From contig NZ_BAABJQ010000001.1 of the NCBI RefSeq assembly GCF_039543385.1, positions 526,858 to 590,857 on the forward strand: a stretch of 64,000 bases of DNA, read 5' to 3'. This DNA comes from Rugosimonospora acidiphila. GTDB taxonomy: Bacteria > Actinomycetota > Actinomycetes > Mycobacteriales > Micromonosporaceae. The position numbers and the translations under genes were made by a program. The first letter of the stretch is position 1, and every line of letters begins with the position of its first letter. Shown in pieces: positions 8,481 to 17,453 of this stretch. A model generated the notes under the pieces. That model saw only the letters and a program-made list of their open reading frames with translations. It did no database searches and was not told the origin of the DNA.

Positions 8481-8486
8481 TAGGCT
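8481..8486 (+). promoter_or_regulatory. -10 box of guaA, leaderless type
   Basis: TAGGCT sits exactly seven nt before the guaA ATG, which places the transcription start on the A of ATG. The nearest purine-rich stretch (8468-8474) is too far away to serve as ribosome binding site. Confidence 0.55.
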
Positions 8487-8493
8487 TTGCGGC

Positions 8494-10044
<1,551 letters not shown>

Positions 10045-10148
10045 ACGCCGCCCCGGGCGACCGGGCGCGACGCGGCCGACCGCTGCTGGGCCCGGTTCTG
10101 GTGACCCCCAAACCGCGACTTTCCAGGACATCCCACGATGCGGAGGGC

Positions 10149-10170
10149 AACTGTCAGGAACCCGACAGTT
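10149..10170. promoter_or_regulatory. Inverted repeat between guaA and the first Nudix gene
   Basis: AACTGTC, eight bases, GACAGTT: perfect seven-base arms, 104 nt after guaA and 40 nt before the Nudix start. It has low GC for the region and no U-tract, so an operator is at least as likely as a terminator. Confidence 0.4.
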
Positions 10171-10210
10171 AACAATTAGGTGACAGAAAACCCGGGCACA
10201 ATGGCCACCT

Positions 10211-11152
10211 GTGACCCCCGCGCTTGAGCCTCTGAGGCGGATCGCCGCCTACGCGATATGTCGAAATTCGTCGGATGAAGTCCTGTTGGTTCGGGCGTCC
10301 CCCCGCTCCGGTACCCCCGGCGCGTGGTCGCTCCCGGGCGGGGCCGTCGATCATGGCGAGAACCCCAACGACACCGTGGTCCGCGAGACCGCCGCGGAGA
10401 CCGGGCTGTCGGTCGCCGTGGCCGAACTCGTCGATGTGCACGCCGACATGCGCTCCCTGCCGAACCGGGGCGTCACCATCCACACCGACCGGTTGATCTA
10501 CCGCGTCACCGTGCGCGGCGGGGGCCTGATCGACCGGGTCGGGCAGCCCACCGACCTGGCCCGCTGGGTGAACCTCGCCGAGGCCGCCACCCTGCCCCTG
10601 CGCCCGTTCACGGCCGCCGCGCTGGGACTGCCGACGGCCTCGGTCGACCTGCGGCCGGACGAGCCACCGGAGTTCCCGTCGTTCTACGCGTACCCCGGCC
10701 CGGACGGGCTGCACCGCGCGCAGCGCTTCGCCGCGTACGCGGTGGCCAGCGACACCGACGGCCGGATCCTGCTGACCCGGATCGCCGAGGGGTACCCGGG
10801 CGCCGGGCGCTGGCACCTGCCCGGCGGCGGCACGGACTACGGCGAGCAGCCGGGGAACGCGCTGATCCGCGAACTCGCCGAGGAGACCGGCCAGCAGGGC
10901 CGGCTGGTCGAACTGCTGGGTGTGGCCAGCCACCGGGACGCCGCGTCGCTGGGCCCCGAGGGGTACCCGATCGACTGGCACGGGGTCCGGGCGTTCTACC
11001 GGGTGGAGGTCGACCCGGCCGGGGTGCCGAAGGTGCACGACATCGGCGGCTCCACCTGCGAGGCCCGCTGGTTCGACCGGTCCGAGCTGACCGAGCTGGA
11101 GCTGACCGAGGTGACCACCGAGGCGCTGGCTGCCGCCCGAGCCGGAGTATGA
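10211..11152 (+). CDS. Protein with two Nudix hydrolase domains
   Basis: A 313-residue protein made of two Nudix domains in tandem. The second Nudix box (around residues 200-222) is intact: GGGTDYGEQ then RELAEETG with all catalytic glutamates. The first box (GGAVDHGE at 43-50 then RETAAETG at 58-65) has Ala in place of one metal-binding Glu. Nudix enzymes cleave nucleoside diphosphates linked to another group; the substrate is unknown. Start GTG at 10211 has no strong Shine-Dalgarno. A paralogue of the same build follows after 37 nt, so the pair arose by duplication. Confidence 0.88.
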   Translation: MTPALEPLRRIAAYAICRNSSDEVLLVRASPRSGTPGAWSLPGGAVDHGENPNDTVVRETAAETGLSVAVAELVDVHADMRSLPNRGVTIHTDRLIYRVTVRGGGLIDRVGQPTDLARWVNLAEAATLPLRPFTAAALGLPTASVDLRPDEPPEFPSFYAYPGPDGLHRAQRFAAYAVASDTDGRILLTRIAEGYPGAGRWHLPGGGTDYGEQPGNALIRELAEETGQQGRLVELLGVASHRDAASLGPEGYPIDWHGVRAFYRVEVDPAGVPKVHDIGGSTCEARWFDRSELTELELTEVTTEALAAARAGV

Positions 11153-11176
11153 GCCGGTTCGGCCGGAGGAGTCCGA

Positions 11177-11182
11177 TAATCT
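11177..11182 (+). promoter_or_regulatory. -10 box of second Nudix gene, leaderless type
   Basis: TAATCT lies exactly seven nt before the ATG at 11190, in the short gap behind the first Nudix gene. This suggests that the second gene also has its own leaderless transcript. Confidence 0.5.
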
Positions 11183-11189
11183 TCCGATC

Positions 11190-12128
11190 ATGAAACAGCG
11201 GCGCCGGATCGCGGCGCACGGGCTGGCGCGCGACCCCGACGGGCGGATCCTGCTGGTACGAGGGGGGCCGCGGCGCGACGGTGGGCCTGAACGCGACGGT
11301 GGGCCGGAACGCGACGGTGGGCCGGAACAGTGGCGCCTTCCGGGCGGCCCGGTGGAGCACGGCGAGTCGCCCGCCGGCGCGGTGGTCCGCCGATATTACG
11401 AAGCGACCGGCGCCGATGTATTCGTGATTACGCTGCGTGACGTTACGGCCGATTTCGCGCCTCATCCGGAGGCCGGGATCGTGACGCACACCGATCGAGT
11501 GATCTACGACGTCGCCGTGATCGGGGGCACCCTCCGTAACCGGGTGGATGACCCGGGGCCGGCCGAGTGGGTGGCCCCGGACCGCCTCGGTGGGCTGCCG
11601 CTCAGGCCGTACACGGCCAGGGCCCTCGGCCTTCCGGTAACCGAGAGTGGCCATCCGCCGGAGGCCGAGCCCGACCTCGATCCGGCTCGCCGGACCGTTC
11701 AGCGGTTCGCGGCGTACGGCCTGGTGACCGACCCGGCCGGCCGGTTGCTGCTGTGCCGGATCGCCCCCGGGTACCCCGGCGCCGGCACCTGGCACCTCCC
11801 CGGCGGGGGTACCGACTTCGGTGAGCAGGCAACCTCTGGCCTGCGGCGCGAGCTGGAAGAGGAGGCCGGCCAGGCCGGCCGGGTGACCGCCCTGCTGGAC
11901 GCGTCCCACTTCCACAACCCGGCCGCCATGGGGCCGGAGGGCCATCCTATGAACTGGCACACGGTACGCATCCTGTTCCGGGTCGAGGTGGACGCGCCGA
12001 CCACACCGAGAGTGACCGAGGCCGCCGGCGGATCGACCGAGGCGTCGGCCTGGTTCGACCCGGCGGACCTGCACGGGATCCGGCTCAACCAGTTTGCCCG
12101 TTCATCGATCGCAAGTCACCTTGGGTGA
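11190..12128 (+). CDS. Second protein with two Nudix domains, first domain degenerate
   Basis: A 312-residue paralogue of the preceding gene. The C-terminal Nudix box is intact (GGGTDFGEQ then RRELEEEAG). The N-terminal box keeps GGPVEHGES but reads RRYYEATG where REUXEEXG is expected, losing two key Glu positions, so this domain is probably not catalytic. Residues 28-46 of that domain carry three copies of an RDGGPE unit encoded by exact 18-bp repeats, placed in the loop just before the Nudix helix. The division of labour (one binding, one catalytic domain) is an inference. Confidence 0.87.
   Translation: MKQRRRIAAHGLARDPDGRILLVRGGPRRDGGPERDGGPERDGGPEQWRLPGGPVEHGESPAGAVVRRYYEATGADVFVITLRDVTADFAPHPEAGIVTHTDRVIYDVAVIGGTLRNRVDDPGPAEWVAPDRLGGLPLRPYTARALGLPVTESGHPPEAEPDLDPARRTVQRFAAYGLVTDPAGRLLLCRIAPGYPGAGTWHLPGGGTDFGEQATSGLRRELEEEAGQAGRVTALLDASHFHNPAAMGPEGHPMNWHTVRILFRVEVDAPTTPRVTEAAGGSTEASAWFDPADLHGIRLNQFARSSIASHLG
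11274..11327 (+). repeat. Three 18-bp tandem copies inside second Nudix gene
   Basis: Unit CGCGACGGTGGGCCGGAA, the first copy differing by one base. It is in frame and encodes a tripled RDGGPE-type hexapeptide. Copy number could vary between strains. Confidence 0.9.
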
Positions 12129-12272
12129 TCGGCTTATCATGGCGGTGAGCCCCGCTGCTCGACTCGGAGTCGGGTAAGAACTCGAGTACTACCCGTCGCC
12201 AACGACGCCCGTTCTGTGCGATGGTGTAGGCCGCAAAGGCGGGGCCATTTCATCTTCAATCTGGAGGAGACC

Positions 12273-13376
12273 GTGCCGAGAACCCCTTGGGGTCGGCGCC
12301 GCACCATCGACAGTCCCCGTCCGGCGGGGCGCCGTTGGGCAGGACGGCTGCGCCGCAGCGGGTCGTTCGCCCGCCAGGTGCTCACCGTGCGGGTGCGCCG
12401 CCGGAATCGGGGCCTCGGAACCTCCGGTACCGCGCTGGCGGCCGGGTTGGTGACCCTGCCCGGTGGGCCGGAGGCCGCCGCGCCGTTCACCGGAGACCCG
12501 GTCCGGCCGTCCGGAGGCCCGCTCACGCGCATCGTCCCGCCGGTCATACCGGCGAACCGTCCATCGCCGGAGTCGCTGGCGCCGGCCGCCCCGGACCCGG
12601 TGGGCTTCACCAGCGGGCACGTGCTCGGCGAGGATCTCCCGGGCGCGGACGCGGCGACCCCGCGGTCGAGCGCCCCCATCCCGCTGCTGCCCGGCGCGCC
12701 GACGCTGGCCCGGCGGCTCCGGTTCGCGGCGGTCAACGCCTGCACCCTGAGCAGTCTCGTGCTGGGCATGTCGGCGATCCTGCTGAGCATGCACTCCGGC
12801 GTCCGCTGGGCGGCGCTCTGCCTGGTCGGCTGCGTCGTCTTCGACGGGATGGACGGTGCGCTGGCCCGCCGGCTCGGCGTGGCCAGCCCGTTCGGCGCGC
12901 AGATGGACTCGCTCGCCGACATGTGCTCGTTCGGTATCGCGGCCCCGGTGGTGGTGTACTCCTCCGTGCAGCCGACGGCCCACGCCGGGCTGGTGGCCGG
13001 CGCCTGCGTGATGGTCGCCGCGTGTTCCGCGATCCGGCTGGCCCGGTTCAACGTCTCGCCCAAGGATGGGCGGTTCTTCTGCGGGGTACCCACCACGATG
13101 GCCGCGGCCGTCCTCGGCCTGGCGATCCTGATCGGGCTGCGCCCGTCGGGCACGCTGGCGGTGGCCGCGATCGCGGTGCTGGCGCTGGCGATGGTGTCGG
13201 GCTTCCCCTACGCGAAGCTGAACCGGATAGTGCGCCTCCCGCTGTGGCTCTGGCTGGCCCCGGTGGTCGGCGCGTTCCTCGATTACCGGATCACCTTCGC
13301 CGCGCTGGTCGCGCTCTACCTGGCCAGCGGGCCGCTGGTCTGGCTCCGCCAGCGCACCGGCGCCCCCGCACGCTGA
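12273..13376 (+). CDS. pssA: CDP-diacylglycerol-serine O-phosphatidyltransferase-like protein
   Basis: Membrane CDP-alcohol phosphatidyltransferase. The full signature D-x2-DG-x2-AR-x8-G-x3-D-x3-D is present (FDGMDGALARR ... GAQMDSLADM) near residues 190-212, flanked by several hydrophobic segments to the C-terminus. With psd opposite, the likely job is phosphatidylserine synthesis on the way to phosphatidylethanolamine. The 367-residue length is larger than usual because about 145 residues, Arg-rich then Pro/Ala-rich, precede the first membrane segment. The GTG start at 12273 has GGAGGAG four to ten nt upstream, which supports this long form. A downstream start cannot be excluded. Confidence 0.88.
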   Translation: MPRTPWGRRRTIDSPRPAGRRWAGRLRRSGSFARQVLTVRVRRRNRGLGTSGTALAAGLVTLPGGPEAAAPFTGDPVRPSGGPLTRIVPPVIPANRPSPESLAPAAPDPVGFTSGHVLGEDLPGADAATPRSSAPIPLLPGAPTLARRLRFAAVNACTLSSLVLGMSAILLSMHSGVRWAALCLVGCVVFDGMDGALARRLGVASPFGAQMDSLADMCSFGIAAPVVVYSSVQPTAHAGLVAGACVMVAACSAIRLARFNVSPKDGRFFCGVPTTMAAAVLGLAILIGLRPSGTLAVAAIAVLALAMVSGFPYAKLNRIVRLPLWLWLAPVVGAFLDYRITFAALVALYLASGPLVWLRQRTGAPAR

Positions 13377-13457
13377 GCGCGCGCCCCGAAAGCGCCACTC
13401 ACGCCCGAGTCCTGAACGAGCTGTTCCCACCGGCTCAGGCCCTCCGGCTTAGACCCA

Positions 13458-13484
13458 CCGGCCCGGTCCCGCGCCGGGCCGGTG
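13458..13484. terminator. Hairpin between convergent pssA and psd
   Basis: ACCGGCCCGG, seven-nt loop, CCGGGCCGGT: a perfect ten-pair stem. It lies 82 nt past the pssA stop and 65 nt past the psd stop, so it can serve both directions. Confidence 0.7.
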
Positions 13485-13498
13485 CGGTCCTCAACCTC

Positions 13499-13585
13499 AG
13501 CGGGCGATGACGGTGGCGCTCAACCCCAGCGGGCGATGACGGTGCCGCTCAGCGCCAGCGGGCGATGACGGTGGCGCCGCCGGCG
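13499..13585. repeat. Three 29-bp tandem copies spanning the psd stop codon
   Basis: Units begin at 13499, 13528 and 13557 and share CAGCGGGCGATGACGGTG exactly. The copy at 13557 encodes the last residues of psd (TVIARW); the other two lie beyond the psd stop. The unit length is not a multiple of three. Confidence 0.9.
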
Positions 13586-14787
13586 ACCTTGTCGCCCTGC
13601 GCCACGGCCGGCTCGACCGCGTCCACCGGCAGATAGACGTCCGTCCGCGAGCCGAACCGGATCAGGCCCAAGCGCTCGCCGCGGGCCAGCAGCGAGCCGA
13701 CCGGAGCCCGCTGCACGATGCGCCGCGCGATCAGGCCGGTCCGCTGGGCCACCACGACCTTGCCGTGCTCGGTCTCCAGCACCGTGTACGCCGCGACGTT
13801 GTGCTCGGCCGCCGGCTTCATCGCGGGCGCGAACCCACCGTCCTCGACGAAGTAGTCGACCACCCGGCCGGCCACCGGCGCGCGGTTCACATGCACGTCG
13901 AGCACCGACAGGAACACCGCGACGCGCAGATAGTCGGCCGGCTGGCCGAACCGCGGATCGGTCACCCGCTCCACCGACAGGACGGTGCCGTCGCTGGCCG
14001 CGACCACGGCCGCGCCGTCCGCCGGCGGCTGCCGGTTGGGATCGCGGAAGAACGCCGCCACCGGAACGGCGGCCAGCGCGGGTACGAGCCAGAGCCGCGA
14101 ACCGCGCCGGCCGAACCGGAGCGCGGCCGCCAGCCCCAGCGCGATGCCGGCCGCGGCCACGCCGTTTGAGTCGATGTTCATGGATCGGGTCAGCGGCACG
14201 CTGGATGGCCGGTACGCCGGGGCCAGCCGGGCGGCGATGGCCGGCGAGGCAGGTGTGAACCGCAGCCGGTGAACCCGTACCGGAGGCAGGTTGCGCACCA
14301 CCAGATCGCTGCCGACCCCGGTGAAGTCGGCCTGTCGGCCCAGTTCCTCGGCCGCGTCGTCCAGCCCGGCCAGCGCCGCGACCGACAGTACCCCGCCCTC
14401 GGCGAGGTGCTTGCCGACCTCGTCCAGGTACCCGCGGGCCGCCTCGGCGCCGCCGCTGAGCACCTCGGCCACGACCGCCACGTCCACCGGATCGATCTCG
14501 GTCAGCGAGTCGACCACCCGTACCCGCCGATCGGCCGACGTCGCGGACGCCAGGTGGGCGCGCAGCCCATCCGCGGCGCCGGCCAGCGGGACCAGGATCA
14601 GCGTGTCCGTGGGCAGCAGCGCATCCAGCGCGGCGGCCAGCACCGCGGAGTCGGCGGTAACCGCGAGCAGGAGGCAACTCTTGGGGCCGGGGTGCCGGGC
14701 GATCTCCGCGGTCAGCGCCCTGGCCGCTCTCGGCCCGAGCCGGACCTCGCCGAGCAGCGGGATCGGGCGGCGGGGTGGTTGGGACAT
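13549..14787 (-). CDS. psd: Phosphatidylserine decarboxylase with N-terminal Rossmann-like domain
   Basis: Residues about 200-412 are a phosphatidylserine decarboxylase: a hydrophobic anchor (203-245) with FFRDPNR, DVHVNRAPVAG, and the FGSRTDVYLP motif near residue 379, where the proenzyme cleaves itself before Ser to form the pyruvoyl cofactor. This makes phosphatidylethanolamine from the pssA product. Residues 1-180 are extra: alternating strands and helices (SCLLLAVTADSAVLAA, DTLILVPLAG, VDVAVVAEVLSGG) resembling a Rossmann or methyltransferase fold without an obvious SAM motif. Its role is unknown. The ATG at 14787 is chosen because TATGCT lies seven nt before it; longer starts exist upstream. 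Confidence 0.9.
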   Translation of the reverse strand: MSQPPRRPIPLLGEVRLGPRAARALTAEIARHPGPKSCLLLAVTADSAVLAAALDALLPTDTLILVPLAGAADGLRAHLASATSADRRVRVVDSLTEIDPVDVAVVAEVLSGGAEAARGYLDEVGKHLAEGGVLSVAALAGLDDAAEELGRQADFTGVGSDLVVRNLPPVRVHRLRFTPASPAIAARLAPAYRPSSVPLTRSMNIDSNGVAAAGIALGLAAALRFGRRGSRLWLVPALAAVPVAAFFRDPNRQPPADGAAVVAASDGTVLSVERVTDPRFGQPADYLRVAVFLSVLDVHVNRAPVAGRVVDYFVEDGGFAPAMKPAAEHNVAAYTVLETEHGKVVVAQRTGLIARRIVQRAPVGSLLARGERLGLIRFGSRTDVYLPVDAVEPAVAQGDKVAGGATVIARWR

Positions 14788-14794
14788 GGGGCCC

Positions 14795-14800
14795 AGCATA
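14795..14800 (-). promoter_or_regulatory. -10 box of psd, leaderless type
   Basis: On the minus strand TATGCT precedes the psd ATG by seven nt and there is no ribosome binding site. This box also decides the start codon. Confidence 0.5.
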
Positions 14801-14825
14801 GGCGGGCATATCTGATCTCGACGGC

Positions 14826-15053
14826 TCACCCGGTGGGCCAATCCTCACGATCCTGGTCGCGCGCCGCGGTGTCCCGGCCGCGCAGCGCACCGAGCAGGCT
14901 CACCCCTCCCAGCACGATCAGCGCCACCGCGACCGCCCAGGCCAGCGTGCCCACACCGATGTCGATCGAACGGCCGAGCAGCCACCACAGCGCCACCAGA
15001 ATGAAGATCACCCCGAACAGCAGGGACAGCACGTCGGTACGGTGCCGCTTCAT
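14826..15053 (-). CDS. Small membrane protein downstream of PspC/LiaF-type gene
   Basis: A 75-residue protein with two transmembrane helices (VLSLLFGVIFILVALWWLL and TLAWAVAVALIVLGGVSLL) and a charged C-terminal tail, similar in shape to LiaI-type small partners. Its ATG overlaps the stop of the PspC/LiaF-type gene by four bases (ATGA), so it is translationally coupled to it and likely works with it. It ends 38 nt before the psd start on the same strand. Confidence 0.8.
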   Translation of the reverse strand: MKRHRTDVLSLLFGVIFILVALWWLLGRSIDIGVGTLAWAVAVALIVLGGVSLLGALRGRDTAARDQDREDWPTG

Positions 15054-17311
15054 CGGTGCACCTCCATTTCGCCGGCGTTGAGACGCAGGTTGAGTACGAG
15101 CTTGCCGCCGCCGGGCCCGTCGCCGCCGTTGTCGCTAACCGCGTGCTGCGGGGAGCCGAGCCCGCTCCAGTGTTCGCCGAACACCTGCGCGTCCCCCGCG
15201 TGGACGGTGGCGTGCACCTCGGTGTCCACGTCCGGCGGTAGCAGGATGGTCAGGTTACCGGCGTTCGCCGTGACCTGGACCTGCTTCGTGCTGCCGGTGA
15301 AGTCCACATTGGTCAGATCGAGCGTCGCGTCGCCGAGGTTCGACCGGTACGTGTCCTGGACCGTTCCCACCGTCATCGGGGTCCAGGTCGTGTCGCTGCC
15401 GTCGACGTTGAGGTTCCCGAGGTCCGCGCGTTCGACGGCCGAGCCGATGGCCAGCACCATCGCTGCGACAATGCCCAGCGGGATGAGCCAGCGTGCCCGG
15501 CCGAACCAGGCGCCCACCAGCAGGCCGAGGCCGATCGTGGCCACGATCGCCGCCGCGTAGGCGGTGAAGGGGACGTCGAACCGGGTGTCCACGAGGGCCA
15601 ACAGGCCGAGCACCAGCAGCGTCACCGAGAACGTGACCCGGCCGAGCCGCGAGGGTGTCCGGCGCCGCGGCGGCCGCGGAGGCGGCGGTGGTACGGGCGG
15701 CGGCGACAGGTACGGCGGCGACATGGGCGGCGGCGGAAGCTGCGTGGACGGGGAGGTCGTCGACAGCCCGGGGTACGCGTATCGGCCCTGAGGCTCGTAC
15801 GGGCCGTGCGGCGCGAACGGAGGCCGGTATCCGGGTGCCGTAGGCGCCGGGGCTCCCATCGGCATGGTCTGGGTCACGGACGGGTCGGCGGGAGCATCCG
15901 TGGCCGGCACCGGCCCGGCTCCGGGGGTGGTCCACGGTGCCCGGGCGGTGGGGTCGGTCCACGCCGTCGAGGCGGCCCTCCATGGCGGTACGTCCGAGGG
16001 CGCCGACCCGCCCGGGTACCCCGGCGAGGTCCCGTCGGCGGGCGGCGGGGCGCCGTTCCACCGCTGTCCGCCCCGGTTCAGCAGGATGATCGCGCCGATG
16101 ATCAGCGCCAGCAACACGACGGCCGAGCGCAGGCCGTGGTAGACCACCGAGCCGAGGGCGAACGCGGCGATCACGCCGCAGATGATCACCACTATCGGCG
16201 AGGTGCTCGACCGGCCCCGGCCGAGCAGGGCCTCGACCGGTGAGCCGGTGTCACCCTCGGCCGGGATCAGCAGCCAGCCCAGCAGGTACGCGAGCACGCC
16301 GACCCCGCCGGCCAGGGTCAGTACGGCGAACAGCACCCGCCACAGCACCGGATCGGTGTTGGTGGCGCGGCCGATGGCGGCGCACACGCCGGCGATCATG
16401 CGCCCCTGGGCGGGGCGGACGAGCCCGAACCGGTTGGCCGCCCAGCCGGCGGTGCCGGGCGGAGGGGGCGGAAAGCCTCCGGGCGGCGGGAACCCGGGCG
16501 GCGGAAAGCCTCCGGGCGGCGGGAACCCGGGCGGTGGGAACTCACCGGTTGGGTAATCACCGGGCGGCGGGAATCCGCCGGGCGGCGGGAAGTCTCCCGT
16601 CGGGGGGACGGCCCCGGCCGGCCCGGCGGCCGGCACGTCGTCCTCGATCGGCGCATCGTCCTCGATCGGCGCATCGTCCGTGAGCGGCAGGTCGTCCTTG
16701 AGCGGCAGGTCGTCCTTGAGTGGCAGGTCGTCCTTGAGCGGCACATCGCCGTCGGAGGGCACGTTGTCCTCGACCGGCGCGGGGCCGTCGGAGAGTACGT
16801 CCTCCTTCAGCGGCGCGGCGCCGCTGACCGGCGCGTCGTGGTCGGAGGGCGCGTCGGAGCCCAGGAACGCGGCGGAGTCCACGAGGGGACCGGGGCCCAC
16901 CGGAACCGTCGGGTCCAGGTCGATGGCCGGCTCCGCGACGGTGGGCTCCCAAACGGTGGGCTCCCAAATCGTGGGCTCCGAGGCGCTCAACTCCGGCTCG
17001 GCGGGCTCCGGCTCGGCGGGCCGCTCGTCCGCGGGCTCCGGCTCGGCGGGTTGCGGGTCCGCGGGCTCCGCCTCGGCGGGCTGCGGGTCCGCGGGCTCCG
17101 GAAGGTCGGTGGTAGGCCCCGGAACGGCGGGGTGCGCGGGCGACACGGCGTCGTCCCAGACGGGCGCGGCCTCGTCCCAGACGGGCGCGGCGGCGTCCGA
17201 GTCGTCGGCCGTCGGCAGTTCCATGGTCGATTCGTCGCCGGTCGGCACCTCGGCCGGAGCGGCGGGCGGGTGGTCCCGGGCCGGCTCGTCCGGGGGAGCC
17301 TGATTCGTCAT
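15050..17311 (-). CDS. PspC-domain membrane protein with LiaF-like C-terminal domain
   Basis: A 753-residue envelope protein. Residues 1-285 are low-complexity and acidic/proline-rich with several repeat sets (PADPQPAE, LPLKDD, GGFPPPGF). A PspC domain follows at about 290-365 (RMIAGVCAAIGRATNTDP then hydrophobic helices), then a two-helix membrane region (375-415), a proline-rich spacer, more membrane segments (575-640) and a C-terminal beta-rich LiaF/DUF4097-like domain (LDLTNVDFTGST, NLTILLPPDVD). Such proteins sense membrane or cell-wall stress together with LiaRS/NarL-type systems. The histidine kinase gene is divergent 142 nt away. The ATG at 17311 has a GAGGA-like site. Confidence 0.87.
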   Translation of the reverse strand: MTNQAPPDEPARDHPPAAPAEVPTGDESTMELPTADDSDAAAPVWDEAAPVWDDAVSPAHPAVPGPTTDLPEPADPQPAEAEPADPQPAEPEPADERPAEPEPAEPELSASEPTIWEPTVWEPTVAEPAIDLDPTVPVGPGPLVDSAAFLGSDAPSDHDAPVSGAAPLKEDVLSDGPAPVEDNVPSDGDVPLKDDLPLKDDLPLKDDLPLTDDAPIEDDAPIEDDVPAAGPAGAVPPTGDFPPPGGFPPPGDYPTGEFPPPGFPPPGGFPPPGFPPPGGFPPPPPGTAGWAANRFGLVRPAQGRMIAGVCAAIGRATNTDPVLWRVLFAVLTLAGGVGVLAYLLGWLLIPAEGDTGSPVEALLGRGRSSTSPIVVIICGVIAAFALGSVVYHGLRSAVVLLALIIGAIILLNRGGQRWNGAPPPADGTSPGYPGGSAPSDVPPWRAASTAWTDPTARAPWTTPGAGPVPATDAPADPSVTQTMPMGAPAPTAPGYRPPFAPHGPYEPQGRYAYPGLSTTSPSTQLPPPPMSPPYLSPPPVPPPPPRPPRRRTPSRLGRVTFSVTLLVLGLLALVDTRFDVPFTAYAAAIVATIGLGLLVGAWFGRARWLIPLGIVAAMVLAIGSAVERADLGNLNVDGSDTTWTPMTVGTVQDTYRSNLGDATLDLTNVDFTGSTKQVQVTANAGNLTILLPPDVDTEVHATVHAGDAQVFGEHWSGLGSPQHAVSDNGGDGPGGGKLVLNLRLNAGEMEVHR
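16471..16536 (-). repeat. Two 33-bp tandem copies (Gly/Pro/Phe) in the PspC gene
   Basis: A 33-bp unit starting GGAAAGCCTCCGGGCGGCGG occurs twice in a row and shorter variants continue to about 16590. It encodes a GGFPPPGFPPP-type linker just before the PspC domain. Confidence 0.8.
16637..16744 (-). repeat. Six 18-bp tandem copies (acidic hexapeptide) in the PspC gene
   Basis: Units start at 16637, 16655, 16673, 16691, 16709 and 16727 and follow the pattern GTCGTCCTTGAGCGGCAG. They encode repeated LPLKDD/APIEDD hexapeptides in the N-terminal acidic region. Confidence 0.9.
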
Positions 17312-17354
17312 GTCTCGATCCTCACCCCGCGCCGGCTGGTACACCTCCGGCGTA

Positions 17355-17373
17355 GACCCTGAGCCGACCCTGA
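17355..17373. promoter_or_regulatory. Direct repeat GACCCTGA x2 between PspC gene and kinase gene
   Basis: GACCCTGA occurs at 17355-17362 and 17366-17373, an 11-bp period (one helical turn) in the divergent promoter region. Tandem half-sites of this spacing suit a response regulator such as the NarL-type protein encoded at 18688. Confidence 0.45.
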
Positions 17374-17453
17374 AAACGCGGTAGGGGACCTCCCCGTGGC
17401 CAGCGCACCCATCCTCGTGTGACGATCGAAGCAGTCAATCGAGGGGAACGCAG

